A stretch of 64,000 bases of DNA from Paraburkholderia sp. BL23I1N1 (GTDB lineage: Bacteria > Pseudomonadota > Gammaproteobacteria > Burkholderiales > Burkholderiaceae): contig NZ_RAPV01000001.1 of NCBI RefSeq assembly GCF_003610295.1, positions 6,138,001 to 6,202,000 of the forward strand, written 5' to 3'. Below the pieces are notes generated by a model that did no database searches, was not told where the DNA came from, and worked only from the letters and a program-made list of their open reading frames with translations. Both the position numbers and the translations under genes were made by a program. The stretch's first letter is position 1; each line of letters opens with the position of its first letter. Positions 8,827 through 17,238 of this stretch are shown one piece after another.

Positions 8827-9446
8827 TGCACACGTCAGTAATTCCCTTCCTGTGGAAGAGTGGCTCGCGCAAGGAGCACCTGCGATCTCGCCACATGCGC
8901 GGCCTCGCGTAGATGGCTGTCGTTCCATGCGCTACGCGGACTTTGATATCGAACCGGGAGGTCCGTCGTATCTACATACCAAGCGACGCCGAAACTGTCG
9001 CCGTTGCACGTCGTAGTGCGCGATTTCCTGAGCGCCACGCCATTGTTCTGTAGGACCAAAGTCCTATTGCCCGGACAGAACATTTTGAGGATATTGAAAG
9101 TGACAACATCGCTCGGTGCATCAAGCCATGGTCCTGTTGTGTAAACGTTATGCCTTGCGTTTTTGAACGACACCGCAGTCAGCATTTCATGTTCTTCTGG
9201 CAATGATTAAAGAGAAGGATCCTCCATGTTATGACCGGCGCAGACACAACGACATTGTCCCGGGAACGCCATACTTTTTTCTCCCATAAGCGGGTGCCGG
9301 GTTGGCGCAAAGGGCTTGAGCCTAGACGCCGCGACGGCCAACTCGCCGGTTGCGGTTGCGATCGGGCAGCTTCGCATCACGAATTCCTACGACATCAGTC
9401 TGGTCCTCTTCCTGATGTCGCATTGTCGACGCAATCGGAGCAGAAA
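8827..9446. other. Gap of 620 bp before the DUF3300 gene
   Basis: No gene can be supported here. A leftward open frame at 8835-9203 has no recognisable domain and unconvincing composition. The stretch contains one palindromic site at 9053-9064, annotated separately, and is flanked on the left by the IS6 remnant. An in-frame extension of the downstream gene to 9231 is possible but lacks family resemblance. Confidence 0.6.
9053..9064 (-). promoter_or_regulatory. DosR-box-like palindrome, site 1
   Basis: The sequence GGACCAAAGTCC is followed by TATTG. Read on the minus strand it is CAATAGGACTTTGGTCC, almost the same as the site before the SYLF gene at 46015-46036. It lies 383 bp upstream of the chosen DUF3300 start and 167 bp upstream of the longest possible one. 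Assignment to a particular promoter is uncertain. Confidence 0.55.
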
Positions 9447-10904
9447 ATGCTAATCGCCGCTGCGTATGCCGGCAGGATCGTCGCGTGGGGGGGCAGAGCC
9501 ATTCTCACGGCCTGCGCGATTCTGGCGCTAAACACCGTGACTAGCACCGACTCGCTGACTTTTGCACAGACACCTCTGCCGTCGGTGCCCGCTGCGCCGA
9601 AACTGGATGCTCAGCAACTCGACGTATTGACTGCACCTATTGCAGCCTATCCTGACCCGTTGCTCGCGCAGGTGCTTATGGCAACGACGTTTCCGGATGA
9701 CGTTGTTGCGGCTGCGGCCTGGTCGGAGAGTCATCCCGACCTGAAGGGCGATGACGCTGTGAAGGCGGCGGCCTCGATGCCTTGGGATCCGAGCGTCCAG
9801 TCGCTGTTGGCCTTTCCGCAGGCGCTCGCGACCATGGCTCAGAATCCGAACTGGGTTGAAGCCATCGGACAGGCGTTCCTCACCCAGCCCTCCGACGTAA
9901 TGGATTCCGTGCAGCGGCTTCGTCAGGCGGCGTATAAGGCGGGCAACCTGAAAGCGACCCCGCAGCAGACTGTCGTGGTTCAACCCGCGACGAATACGAT
10001 CGTCATCCAGCCAGTCAATCCGCAGGTCGTCTATGTGCCGGCCTACAACCCCACGATCTTTTACGGTCCGTGGCCCTATCCGGCGTATCCACCGACGTAC
10101 CTGCCTCCACCTCCTGGATACGTGGTGGGCAATGCACTTGCGGCGGGGATGGCTTTCGGCGCTGGCATCGCGATTACCAATGCATTGTGGGGCGGATGCG
10201 ACTGGGGGCGCCGCGACGTCAATGTGAACGTCAACCGGTACAACAACATCAACGTCAACCGTCGGATCGACGCGAGCCGCACCACATCGGGCTGGGATCG
10301 TACTAACGCGATCAATAACCGCAATCGCATGCAGGCAACAGGCAATCGACCCGGCAACATTAATGGACGGCCAACTGTACCTGGCGCGGCAGCCGATCGC
10401 AGTGCCTATCGTGGGCGCGAGAATGCGCAACGGGCGCAGGCTAGCCAGACGCTTAGCCAGCGCACCGGGCAAAGCATGAGCGGGTCGGCAAGCGAGCGCG
10501 TCAACAGCATGCGTCAGGGGGGCGTGGCCGGGGGCAATGCCGCAACTGCACGGAGCCGCGGCGCCGGTGCCGGTGGCAGGGAAGAAGCAGCACGCAGCAA
10601 CGCAGCCGCGACGGTGAACCGGGCTGATGTGCAGAACCGCGCGCAGAACGTGAACCGTGACAATGCACTGCGCGATGCGGGAAATGCCAACGGCGGCCGG
10701 CAAAACATTGACCGTGGCCTGCAAAGTCGCAACGCCGCCAACGCGAACCCGGGTGGCGCCGTGAACACAGCGCGCCAGGGCAATGCCCGCGATGGTGCTG
10801 GTGCTGGTGCCGCCAATTCGTCCCGAGGTGGGAGCGGAAGAGCGGCTGGCGGCGGGGCGGGAGGGGGCGCCAGGGGTGGTGGTGGCGGTCTTCGCCGTCC
10901 GTAG
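9447..10904 (+). CDS. DUF3300 domain protein with low-complexity Asn/Arg/Gly-rich tail
   Basis: The product has 485 residues from the ATG at 9447, which has GGAG six bases upstream; the longer frame from 9231 adds 72 unrelated residues. A hydrophobic signal or anchor segment (about residues 6-30) precedes the DUF3300 domain (LDVLTAPIAAYPDPLLAQVL, TTFPDDVVAAAAW, then VNPQVVYVPAYNPTIFYGPW). After residue ~250 come Asn-rich repeats (NVNVNRYNNINVNRR) and a long Arg/Asn/Gly/Ala-rich tail ending in a poly-Gly run. The protein is probably secreted or envelope located. It is 69 bp upstream of a DUF2950 gene, and this pairing is common in proteobacteria. The molecular function is not established. Confidence 0.87.
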   Translation: MLIAAAYAGRIVAWGGRAILTACAILALNTVTSTDSLTFAQTPLPSVPAAPKLDAQQLDVLTAPIAAYPDPLLAQVLMATTFPDDVVAAAAWSESHPDLKGDDAVKAAASMPWDPSVQSLLAFPQALATMAQNPNWVEAIGQAFLTQPSDVMDSVQRLRQAAYKAGNLKATPQQTVVVQPATNTIVIQPVNPQVVYVPAYNPTIFYGPWPYPAYPPTYLPPPPGYVVGNALAAGMAFGAGIAITNALWGGCDWGRRDVNVNVNRYNNINVNRRIDASRTTSGWDRTNAINNRNRMQATGNRPGNINGRPTVPGAAADRSAYRGRENAQRAQASQTLSQRTGQSMSGSASERVNSMRQGGVAGGNAATARSRGAGAGGREEAARSNAAATVNRADVQNRAQNVNRDNALRDAGNANGGRQNIDRGLQSRNAANANPGGAVNTARQGNARDGAGAGAANSSRGGSGRAAGGGAGGGARGGGGGLRRP

Positions 10905-10973
10905 GTCCAGGGAACATCACTGTACGCCTCATTGGTCGCAGCCTGACACGCCATCTGATGCATGGAGCGCCTC

Positions 10974-11939
10974 ATGACCCAGTCTACACAATCGTCTACG
11001 CAAGACAATCGGACGCCCGAACCCGGAAGTGTGCCGGAAAGATCGCGCTGTTTACGGGGGCTGACCGCTCTCGCCATACTCGGCGGCCTGCTAGCGGCGG
11101 CCAGCCAGTGCAATGCGCAGGCGACGTATCCATCGCCTGCTGCGGCGGCCGAAGCGCTGCAGCAGACGCTCGCAACAAGCGATATCAACGGACTGAGAAA
11201 GGTTCTGGGCGCAGATTACCGGCAGTTCATCCCGGTCGGGTCAATTGGCACGGAGGACGTGTACGCGTTCCTGTCCGCATACGCGAAGCATCATGAGATC
11301 GTCGACGATGGAAAGGGGACGGCTCACCTGCAGGCAGGCGAGTCAGGCTGGACGCTGCCGGTTCCGATCAGACAAACATCGGCCGGCTGGCATTTCGATC
11401 TCCGTGCTGGCCGCGACGAGATGACCACCCGGCGCATCGGCCGTGACGAACTCGCGGCCATTCAGACCGTGCTTGCGATCGGCGACGCTCAGCGCGATTT
11501 CGCCAAGGCAAAAGGCGAGACGGTTTACGCGCAGCGCTTCATCAGTAATCCCGGCAAGCAGGACGGTCTGTACTGGCCGACCGCCGAGGGAGAACCCGAA
11601 AGCCCTCTGGGCGAACTGGCGGCAGTAATGGGTCCGACCGTGCAACCCGGTCAAGGCTACCATGGTTATCGCTACCGTATCCTCACCGCACAAGGGCCGG
11701 GCGCGCCAGGTGGAGCGCGCAATTACCTCAACGGAACATTGATGACTGGTGGCTACGCCGTGATTGCGTGGCCAGTGAAATATGGCGAGACCGGAGTAAT
11801 GACATTTATCAGTGGCAGCGACGGTAAGGTTTACCAACAAAATCTCGGGCCTAAGTCATCCAGCGCGGCTGCACGGATCCAGCGGTACGATCCCACCGGT
11901 TGGCAGGGGGTGCCTGATTCGCAGATCACCGGGCAATAG
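10974..11939 (+). CDS. DUF2950 domain protein, exported
   Basis: The product has 321 residues from the ATG at 10974, which has GGAG at optimal spacing; the ATG at 10962 is a less likely start. A charged segment of about 25 residues precedes a hydrophobic signal (LTALAILGGLLAAASQCNAQ), and mature periplasmic sequence follows. Recognisable DUF2950 blocks are SPAAAAEALQQTLATSDING near the N terminus, the QGYHGYRYRILTAQGPGAPG segment and AVIAWPVKYGETGVMTFISG near the C terminus. It is probably co-transcribed with the DUF3300 gene. The function is unknown; an envelope or biofilm-related role is only a guess from the pairing. Confidence 0.88.
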   Translation: MTQSTQSSTQDNRTPEPGSVPERSRCLRGLTALAILGGLLAAASQCNAQATYPSPAAAAEALQQTLATSDINGLRKVLGADYRQFIPVGSIGTEDVYAFLSAYAKHHEIVDDGKGTAHLQAGESGWTLPVPIRQTSAGWHFDLRAGRDEMTTRRIGRDELAAIQTVLAIGDAQRDFAKAKGETVYAQRFISNPGKQDGLYWPTAEGEPESPLGELAAVMGPTVQPGQGYHGYRYRILTAQGPGAPGGARNYLNGTLMTGGYAVIAWPVKYGETGVMTFISGSDGKVYQQNLGPKSSSAAARIQRYDPTGWQGVPDSQITGQ

Positions 11940-12150
11940 CGATCACTACCGCCCCCAGATGCGATCCGCGAAGGGCTGGTTGCGTCCGGCGCATGATGTA
12001 CATTTTTGCGCCCGAGATACCCGTTGCGGGCTTAGAAGCTCGTTGCGATGGGTATATACGCCGAGTCCTTCGCTTAATCGTCAAGGTCGATAGTGGCTGC
12101 CCGCTGAGGGGGGCGGAACCGAAGGCAGACCGCGTGCCAATCCCAGTACT

Positions 12151-13152
12151 TCACTGTTCCTTATCGCGTCGCCACGTTGAAACGCTGCAGCCAAAACGCC
12201 CATTAAACCAGCGAGAAAACGCGCTTAATGATGAGAAACCGACCAGCGTGGCGACTTCGGAAAGCGGTCGGTCACCGCTGTCGACGTATCGCGTCACCAA
12301 CTCGATCCGGACTTCATCAACGATTGATAAATAGCTGTCGCCGTAACTTGCAAGCTGCCGGGACACCGTCCTGCGGTCGACGCCTAAATGCTGGGCTATC
12401 CGATCTACCGAGCACGCGCCGGAGGGAAGCAGCGCGACGACCAGCCTCCTGACCTTGTCAGGCATCGTTGTATTGGACTGAACTAGCATGGCATCGAGGT
12501 AGCGACGTACCTGCAAGGCCATTACAGGGTCATAGGTAGGAACCGCGGCGTCCAGATCCGTTGCCAGGCATACGATGCCGTCGAAGTCCTGTCTAAATGC
12601 CACCGGTGCACCAAACACGCGCCCGTGTGTCGCGAGATTTGCTGGCGCGTCATGGGTGAAGCAGATCGTGCGCGGCCTCCAGGCGGCGCCAAGCACCACA
12701 CTCAGCATCCGGTACAGAACCCCTAGCACCAGATCCGTTGCCTGGCGCATCGAGCCAGGAATGCCGCCGATGATGTCTTCCCGAATGACTGCAAGTCCTC
12801 CCGACTCCTCGATATGGATGACGAGCGCTTCGTTCTGCAGGCGCAGGTAATGCGCCATTGATTCGAGCGCCTTACGCAGCGTCGGCTGCTCGCGCATGAC
12901 GAAGCCGAGCGGGCCCAGGTTGGAGAGTTGCCGCGTTTCCGCCATCCGCAGTCCGAAATCGTCGATACCTGCGGCCCGGGCTGAAGCCTCGAGCAGCCGT
13001 GCCACTGCGTCGGCCGGAATCATGATGTCGCTGTCCAGTAGAACAGACTGGCTGATTCCTGCGCTGCTGAGTTGGTGATAAGGATCGACGCCAACGGATC
13101 GGGCGACTTCGACGTAATTGGTAAGTGCAGCGCTTCGCAGGCGGTAGGACAT
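12151..13152 (-). CDS. AraC-family transcriptional regulator with arabinose-binding-type sensor domain
   Basis: The product has 333 residues, with AGGG upstream of the ATG at 13152. The N-terminal sensor domain is of the OruR/ArgR type (SARAAGIDDFGLRMAETRQL and LGPLGFVMREQPTLRKALES). The C terminus carries the paired helix-turn-helix of AraC proteins (VDRIAQHLGVDRRTVSRQLA and LSEVATLVGFSSLSAFSRWF). It is divergent from the CMD-BKACE-MFS-SDR-DUF1289-ligase-porin run and separated from it by 139 bp, so it is the likely activator of those genes. It has the same architecture and genetic position as the regulator at 7424-8467, which supports the view that the two clusters are related duplicates. 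Confidence 0.92.
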   Translation of the reverse strand: MSYRLRSAALTNYVEVARSVGVDPYHQLSSAGISQSVLLDSDIMIPADAVARLLEASARAAGIDDFGLRMAETRQLSNLGPLGFVMREQPTLRKALESMAHYLRLQNEALVIHIEESGGLAVIREDIIGGIPGSMRQATDLVLGVLYRMLSVVLGAAWRPRTICFTHDAPANLATHGRVFGAPVAFRQDFDGIVCLATDLDAAVPTYDPVMALQVRRYLDAMLVQSNTTMPDKVRRLVVALLPSGACSVDRIAQHLGVDRRTVSRQLASYGDSYLSIVDEVRIELVTRYVDSGDRPLSEVATLVGFSSLSAFSRWFNGRFGCSVSTWRRDKEQ

Positions 13153-13291
13153 AGCGTTTTCCCTTGCGTCCCAAAATGTAAATTAATTGTCCCGTTTAGT
13201 CAAACCAAAAATCGCCCATATCCGATACTTAGCCCTGTAGCCGCGACACGGTCACGCGCCGCGCAATTCAGGAATGTAGAGGAAGTCAACG

Positions 13292-13699
13292 ATGAGCAAT
13301 GAGACGAACCACAGCGCCACGCCGATCTGCGATGGACTGCGCGCCACCGGTAACTGGAATCCCGCCTGGGACGCGTTTGCCGAAATCGATCCCGTTTGGG
13401 CCGAGAAATTCATGGCGATGGGCATGCATACCGTCATGTCAGGTGTTCTGGAACCGAAGGTTTTGGAGTTCATCGCCATTGCCGTGGATGCGTCGTGCAC
13501 GCACATGTATGCGCCGGGCACGCGCCGACACATCCGCAAGGCTTTGGAACTAGGCGCCACCAGGGAAGAAATCGCGGCAGTTCTGCAGGCGGTGAGCGTT
13601 CTCGGCATCCATTCGTCCAGCCTGGGCGCGCCGATTCTGCTGGAAGAGCTGGCTGCATTTGAAAAGGCACGTGCCGGCAGTGCTCAGGCCGCTGGCTAA
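13292..13699 (+). CDS. Carboxymuconolactone-decarboxylase-like protein, CxxC not conserved
   Basis: The product has 135 residues and the helical AhpD/CMD fold (EKFMAMGMHTVMSGVLEPKV, FIAIAVDASCTHMY, then RRHIRKALELGATREEIAAV). In peroxidase-type members an E...CxxC...H motif is present. Here the first Cys is kept but the position three residues on is Met (CTHM), and there is a short insertion before the His. Thiol peroxidase activity is therefore unlikely and a lyase or binding role is more plausible. It is the first gene of the rightward cluster, 43 bp before the BKACE gene, divergent from the AraC regulator. Confidence 0.85.
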   Translation: MSNETNHSATPICDGLRATGNWNPAWDAFAEIDPVWAEKFMAMGMHTVMSGVLEPKVLEFIAIAVDASCTHMYAPGTRRHIRKALELGATREEIAAVLQAVSVLGIHSSSLGAPILLEELAAFEKARAGSAQAAG

Positions 13700-13742
13700 C
13701 GGGCCGCCGTAGCTTCAGAAACCGCTAACAAGGAACCAAGAC

Positions 13743-14798
13743 ATGCATTTTCTAGACGACTCACTGCTGCCTGAAAATCAGGAAAAACTCGTGATCCAGG
13801 TCGCGCCGTACGGCCCGCAATGGATCCCCAGCGATTCCGACGACATTCCGGTCACGATGGACCAGCAGATCCAGAAGGCCGTCGATTGCTACAACGCGGG
13901 CGCCACCGTGCTGCACGTGCATGTTCGTGAGGAAGACGGCAAGGGCAGCAAGCGCCTGTCGAAATTCAACGACATGCTGGCGCGCCTGCGCGAAGCAGTG
14001 CCGAAGATGGTGCTGCAGGTCGGCGGCTCGATCTCGTTTGCGCCGGAGAACGAAGGCGAAGCCGCCAAATGGCAAAACGACGACACGCGCCACATGCTGG
14101 CGGAGTTGGACCCGCGTCCCGATCAGGTCACCGTGGCGATCAACACCAGCCAGATGAATGTGATGGAGTTGATGACCGAGGCCGACATCGCAGGCACTTC
14201 GCTGATGAACCCCGCGCTGCAGGCGGCTTATCGCGACATGATCGTGCCATCCAATCCGTCATGGCACGTCGAGCATATCAGGCGCCTCGTGGCCAACGGT
14301 ATCCAGCCGCAGTTCATGCTGGGAAATCTGGCACAACTGGAAACGCTCGAACGTCTGATCCGCAACGGCGCATACACCGGCCCTCTGAACCTCAATTACG
14401 TGGCGATCGGTGGCGGCGCGTCCGGACTGCATCCTGCCGACATGATCGAGTTCGCGCGACGCACGCCGGACGGCGCGGTGCTCACGCTCGAAACGCTGAA
14501 CCGCAACGTGGTGCCGTTGAACACGATGGCTATCGCGTTGGGTCTGCATGTGCGCGTCGGCATCGAAGACACGTTGTTCGGCCCGGACGGCGAACGCGCA
14601 ACGTCGGTGCAGCAGATCGAAAAGATGGTGCGTATCGCGCGCGAACTCAACCGCGACGTCGCGAGCGGCGAGGACGCCCATCGCATCTATCAGATCGGCA
14701 CGCAATGGGGTTCCGTCGACGAGACACTGGACAACCTGCGCATGCCGCCTAACCGGCGGTCCGTCCAGCGCGACGTGGCCGCACGTAAAGTCGCCTGA
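13743..14798 (+). CDS. BKACE-family beta-keto acid cleavage enzyme (3-keto-5-aminohexanoate cleavage protein-like, DUF849)
   Basis: The product has 351 residues with a good AAGGA ribosome site. The family condenses a beta-keto acid with acetyl-CoA to give acetoacetate and a new acyl-CoA, using a Zn-centred TIM barrel. Typical blocks are AVDCYNAGATVLHVHVREED (the HxH metal ligands), LQVGGSISFAPENEG and the barrel segment VRVGIEDTLFGPDGERATSV. BKACE substrates are very diverse (amino-hexanoate, dehydrocarnitine, beta-keto adipate and others) and cannot be assigned from the residues I can see. It sits between the CMD-like gene and an MFS transporter. With the ligase and SDR it suggests degradation of a carboxylic acid to acyl-CoA units. 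Confidence 0.9.
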   Translation: MHFLDDSLLPENQEKLVIQVAPYGPQWIPSDSDDIPVTMDQQIQKAVDCYNAGATVLHVHVREEDGKGSKRLSKFNDMLARLREAVPKMVLQVGGSISFAPENEGEAAKWQNDDTRHMLAELDPRPDQVTVAINTSQMNVMELMTEADIAGTSLMNPALQAAYRDMIVPSNPSWHVEHIRRLVANGIQPQFMLGNLAQLETLERLIRNGAYTGPLNLNYVAIGGGASGLHPADMIEFARRTPDGAVLTLETLNRNVVPLNTMAIALGLHVRVGIEDTLFGPDGERATSVQQIEKMVRIARELNRDVASGEDAHRIYQIGTQWGSVDETLDNLRMPPNRRSVQRDVAARKVA

Positions 14799-14873
14799 CG
14801 GGGTGGCCAGGCAGAACGCGACAGCGTTTTGCGTTCCGTCTGGCATCAATGATTCCCCGAGGCATGGAGACAG

Positions 14874-16151
14874 ATGATGTTCTGGAAGAAAAGCCCCGCT
14901 GCGGTTCTGGCATCGCTACTGGTGATTCACCTGCTGGCTCATATCGACCGCAATATGCTGCTCGGTTTCTCACCGCAGATCACTCACGATCTCGCGCTCG
15001 ACCATACGCAATATGGCTTTCTGGTCGGCGCGGTGTGGGTGCTGAGCTTTGGGGTGATGGCCGTGTTCATGGGCACGCTCGCGGACCGCTTCAGCCGCCC
15101 GCGGGTCATCGCCGCAGGCGTACTGATCTGGAGCGTCTGCACGCTGGCATCCGGTCACGCCCAAAGCTTCGAGCAGATGGTGGTCGCACGGTTTTTTGTC
15201 GCCAGCGGTGAAGCAGCGCTGGTCCCGGCCGCGGTGGCCCTGCTCGCAGAACTCTTCTCCGAGAAGAAGCGAGGCACGGCGATGGGGCTGTTCTTCATGG
15301 GCATTCCGCTGGGCGTCGGCTGCAGCTTCCTGCTTGCCGGCAGCTTTGGTGCCACGCACGGCTGGCGCAGCACGTTTTATGCACTGGGCGTTATCGGTGT
15401 TGCCATCGCGGTGCCGCTGGCGCTGCTGAAGGAAGATCGCAGCCGGCTGGCGCCGCAGGAAAGGGGCGCGCCCGTCCTGCCGCAAGTACTCGCCGTGTTG
15501 CGTACGGTCGCTGGCAACCGGGCTCTGTACTTGACGATTATCGGCTTCGTGCTGGTGCACCTGGTTTTTGCCAGCTTCTCCTTCACGCAGTTGTGGCTCG
15601 TCGACGAGCGGGGCATGAACGCGGCGGGCATCGCTACCAGGATTGGCGCGCTGCAACTGGTATTCGGCACGCTGGGTGCGGCAGCAGGCGGTGCAATGGC
15701 CGATCGGGTCGCGAAGAAGCTGCGGGGAGGGCACGCAAGTTTCATGGCACTTCTCGTCATGATCTGCGCTCCGTTCATGCTGGCCTACCGTTTTGCCCCG
15801 GCAGGGTCGCCACTTTTCTATATGGGCATGTGCGCGGGATTTTTTCTGCCACTCGCCGTGTATGGCCCTGCCATTACGGTCGTCACCGGCCTGACGCCGC
15901 AGAACATGCGCTCGACGGTCGTCGGCTTCACGATGATGTCGATCAACGTGTTTGCTCTCGCCACTGGCACGGTCGTCGTCGGCATGGTCACGGACCATTT
16001 CGTCAAGGTGGGCGCCTCCGCACCGCTGACGGGTGTGCTGATCGCTACCGATGTGCTCGCGATCAGTTCAGCACTGTTCTTTGCGCTCGCGGCGCGTGCC
16101 TCAGGCAAGCAGCGTGCGCTCGCGCTGGAAAGCGCACAACTTACAAGGTAA
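14874..16151 (+). CDS. MFS transporter
   Basis: The product has 425 residues and about 12 membrane helices. The loop-2 motif GTLADRFSRPRVIAAG is the classic MFS motif A, and a degenerate copy (GGAMADRVAKKLRGGHASFM) lies at the start of the second half. The first helix contains HIDRNML, a pattern frequent in anion and aromatic-acid transporters of proteobacteria. Either of the two ATG codons at 14874 and 14877 could be used (GGAG upstream). It is six bases ahead of the SDR gene and is presumably the inner-membrane importer for the substrate of the cluster, with the porin as the outer-membrane gate. Confidence 0.9.
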   Translation: MMFWKKSPAAVLASLLVIHLLAHIDRNMLLGFSPQITHDLALDHTQYGFLVGAVWVLSFGVMAVFMGTLADRFSRPRVIAAGVLIWSVCTLASGHAQSFEQMVVARFFVASGEAALVPAAVALLAELFSEKKRGTAMGLFFMGIPLGVGCSFLLAGSFGATHGWRSTFYALGVIGVAIAVPLALLKEDRSRLAPQERGAPVLPQVLAVLRTVAGNRALYLTIIGFVLVHLVFASFSFTQLWLVDERGMNAAGIATRIGALQLVFGTLGAAAGGAMADRVAKKLRGGHASFMALLVMICAPFMLAYRFAPAGSPLFYMGMCAGFFLPLAVYGPAITVVTGLTPQNMRSTVVGFTMMSINVFALATGTVVVGMVTDHFVKVGASAPLTGVLIATDVLAISSALFFALAARASGKQRALALESAQLTR

Positions 16152-16157
16152 TTGAGA

Positions 16158-16994
16158 ATGCGAAATCAAAATCAGAATCTGGAAGGGCGGGTGGCCCTCG
16201 TCACCGGTGCGGGTCGCGGCATGGGTGGAGCGATTGCGATCGATCTGGCGAAAGCCGGCGCACACGTTGCGATTTGCGATATCGACATGCCGGCATTGGA
16301 AGAAACGCGTATCGGCGTGGAAGCGACCGGTGCGCAGTGCCTTGCGTTGCGCTGCGACGTGTCGTCCAGCAGCGAAGTTACGGAACTGTTCGAAGCCATC
16401 GTCGAGCGCTTCGGCACGTTGCACATTCTGGTCAACAACGCCGCGCTCGTGCCCAACCGGCCGGTCGATACGGAGCGCCGCAACAAGCACTACGCGTATC
16501 TCACCATGCCGGTGCCGCGGCAATCGCTGGGTTTCACCCGCAGCATCAGCGACGACGAATGGCATCGCTACTGGGACGTCAATGTGCACGGCCTGTTCTA
16601 TTGCACGCGTGAGGCGCTCAGGCTGATGGAGCCGCAGCGCGACGGCAAGATCGTCAACATCGCTTCGATTGCAGGCATCTCGGCCATGAGCGCGCATAGC
16701 CCGCATTACAGCGCGACCAAAGGTGCGGTTATTGCCTTCACCAAATCGGTCGCGGCTGAGGTGGCGGGCGCCAACGTGTTCGTCAACGCGATGGCCCCGG
16801 GCGGTGTGGCCACGCCGGAATTCACGAAGTATTTCGAGACCGTGGGTGAGGAAAAGTCCAACCAGTTCTGGCAGATTTGCCCAGCCGGACGCCTCGGCAC
16901 GATGCAGGAGTATGCGTCGACGGTGACCTACCTGGCGGGCGACCACTATCTCGTGGGCCAGGTCATCAGCCCGAATGGCGGTGTGGTGATTTGA
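16158..16994 (+). CDS. Short-chain dehydrogenase/reductase
   Basis: The product has 278 residues from the ATG at 16158; a TTG at 16152 abuts the MFS stop but is too close to the AAGG ribosome site. The motifs are complete: TGAGRGMGG for the cofactor, an acidic residue in AICDIDMP that favours NAD(H), NNAA, the catalytic Ser in VNIASIAGIS, and Tyr/Lys in HYSATKGAV. It ends in VGQVISPNGGVVI, typical of FabG-like SDRs. An insertion of about 20 residues after NNAALVPNRP is longer than in FabG and may shape the substrate site. The gene is tightly linked to the MFS transporter. The substrate is unknown. Confidence 0.9.
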   Translation: MRNQNQNLEGRVALVTGAGRGMGGAIAIDLAKAGAHVAICDIDMPALEETRIGVEATGAQCLALRCDVSSSSEVTELFEAIVERFGTLHILVNNAALVPNRPVDTERRNKHYAYLTMPVPRQSLGFTRSISDDEWHRYWDVNVHGLFYCTREALRLMEPQRDGKIVNIASIAGISAMSAHSPHYSATKGAVIAFTKSVAAEVAGANVFVNAMAPGGVATPEFTKYFETVGEEKSNQFWQICPAGRLGTMQEYASTVTYLAGDHYLVGQVISPNGGVVI

Positions 16995-17007
16995 CCGGGT
17001 GCTGCGC

Positions 17008-17190
17008 ATGATCCTAGGCGATGCCATCAAAAATCCCTGCATCAATATTTGCAGGATGGATCAGCACGCCAGGTTCTGCCAGGGGTGCTGGCGAACGCTC
17101 GTCGAAATAGGCGTTTGGGACCAGATGACTGACCGGCAAAAGACCGAAGTTGCGCAATCGCTCGAACAACGCCGTAACAGGAAAGTGTGA
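17008..17190 (+). CDS. DUF1289 small cysteine-rich protein
   Basis: The product has 60 residues from the ATG at 17008; a GTG at 16999 would add three. The sequence NPCINICRMDQHARFCQGCW followed by RTLVEIGVWDQMT matches the DUF1289 pattern, in which four Cys probably form a small metal or structural knuckle. Members often sit as short genes next to metabolic operons and have no proven function. It lies 13 bp after the SDR and 48 bp before the acyl-CoA ligase, all co-directional, so it is part of the catabolic transcript. Confidence 0.85.
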   Translation: MILGDAIKNPCINICRMDQHARFCQGCWRTLVEIGVWDQMTDRQKTEVAQSLEQRRNRKV

Positions 17191-17238
17191 AGCTCGACGC
17201 TGCCTTCGCGCCCCTGTATCAGAGAATGGATTAACGAA

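Noticed and set aside
8835..9203. Leftward open frame of 122 codons in the gap before the DUF3300 gene
   Set aside because: No domain, no good ribosome site, and it overlaps a likely regulatory palindrome. GC-rich DNA produces many such frames.
9231..9446. N-terminal extension of the DUF3300 protein by 72 residues
   Set aside because: The extension has no family resemblance and places the signal segment internally; the ATG at 9447 has a well-placed GGAG.
14970..15998. Leftward frame of 342 codons antisense to the MFS transporter
   Set aside because: The MFS frame has full family motifs; the antisense translation is low-complexity His/Arg/Gln-rich, as usual for shadows in GC-rich genes.
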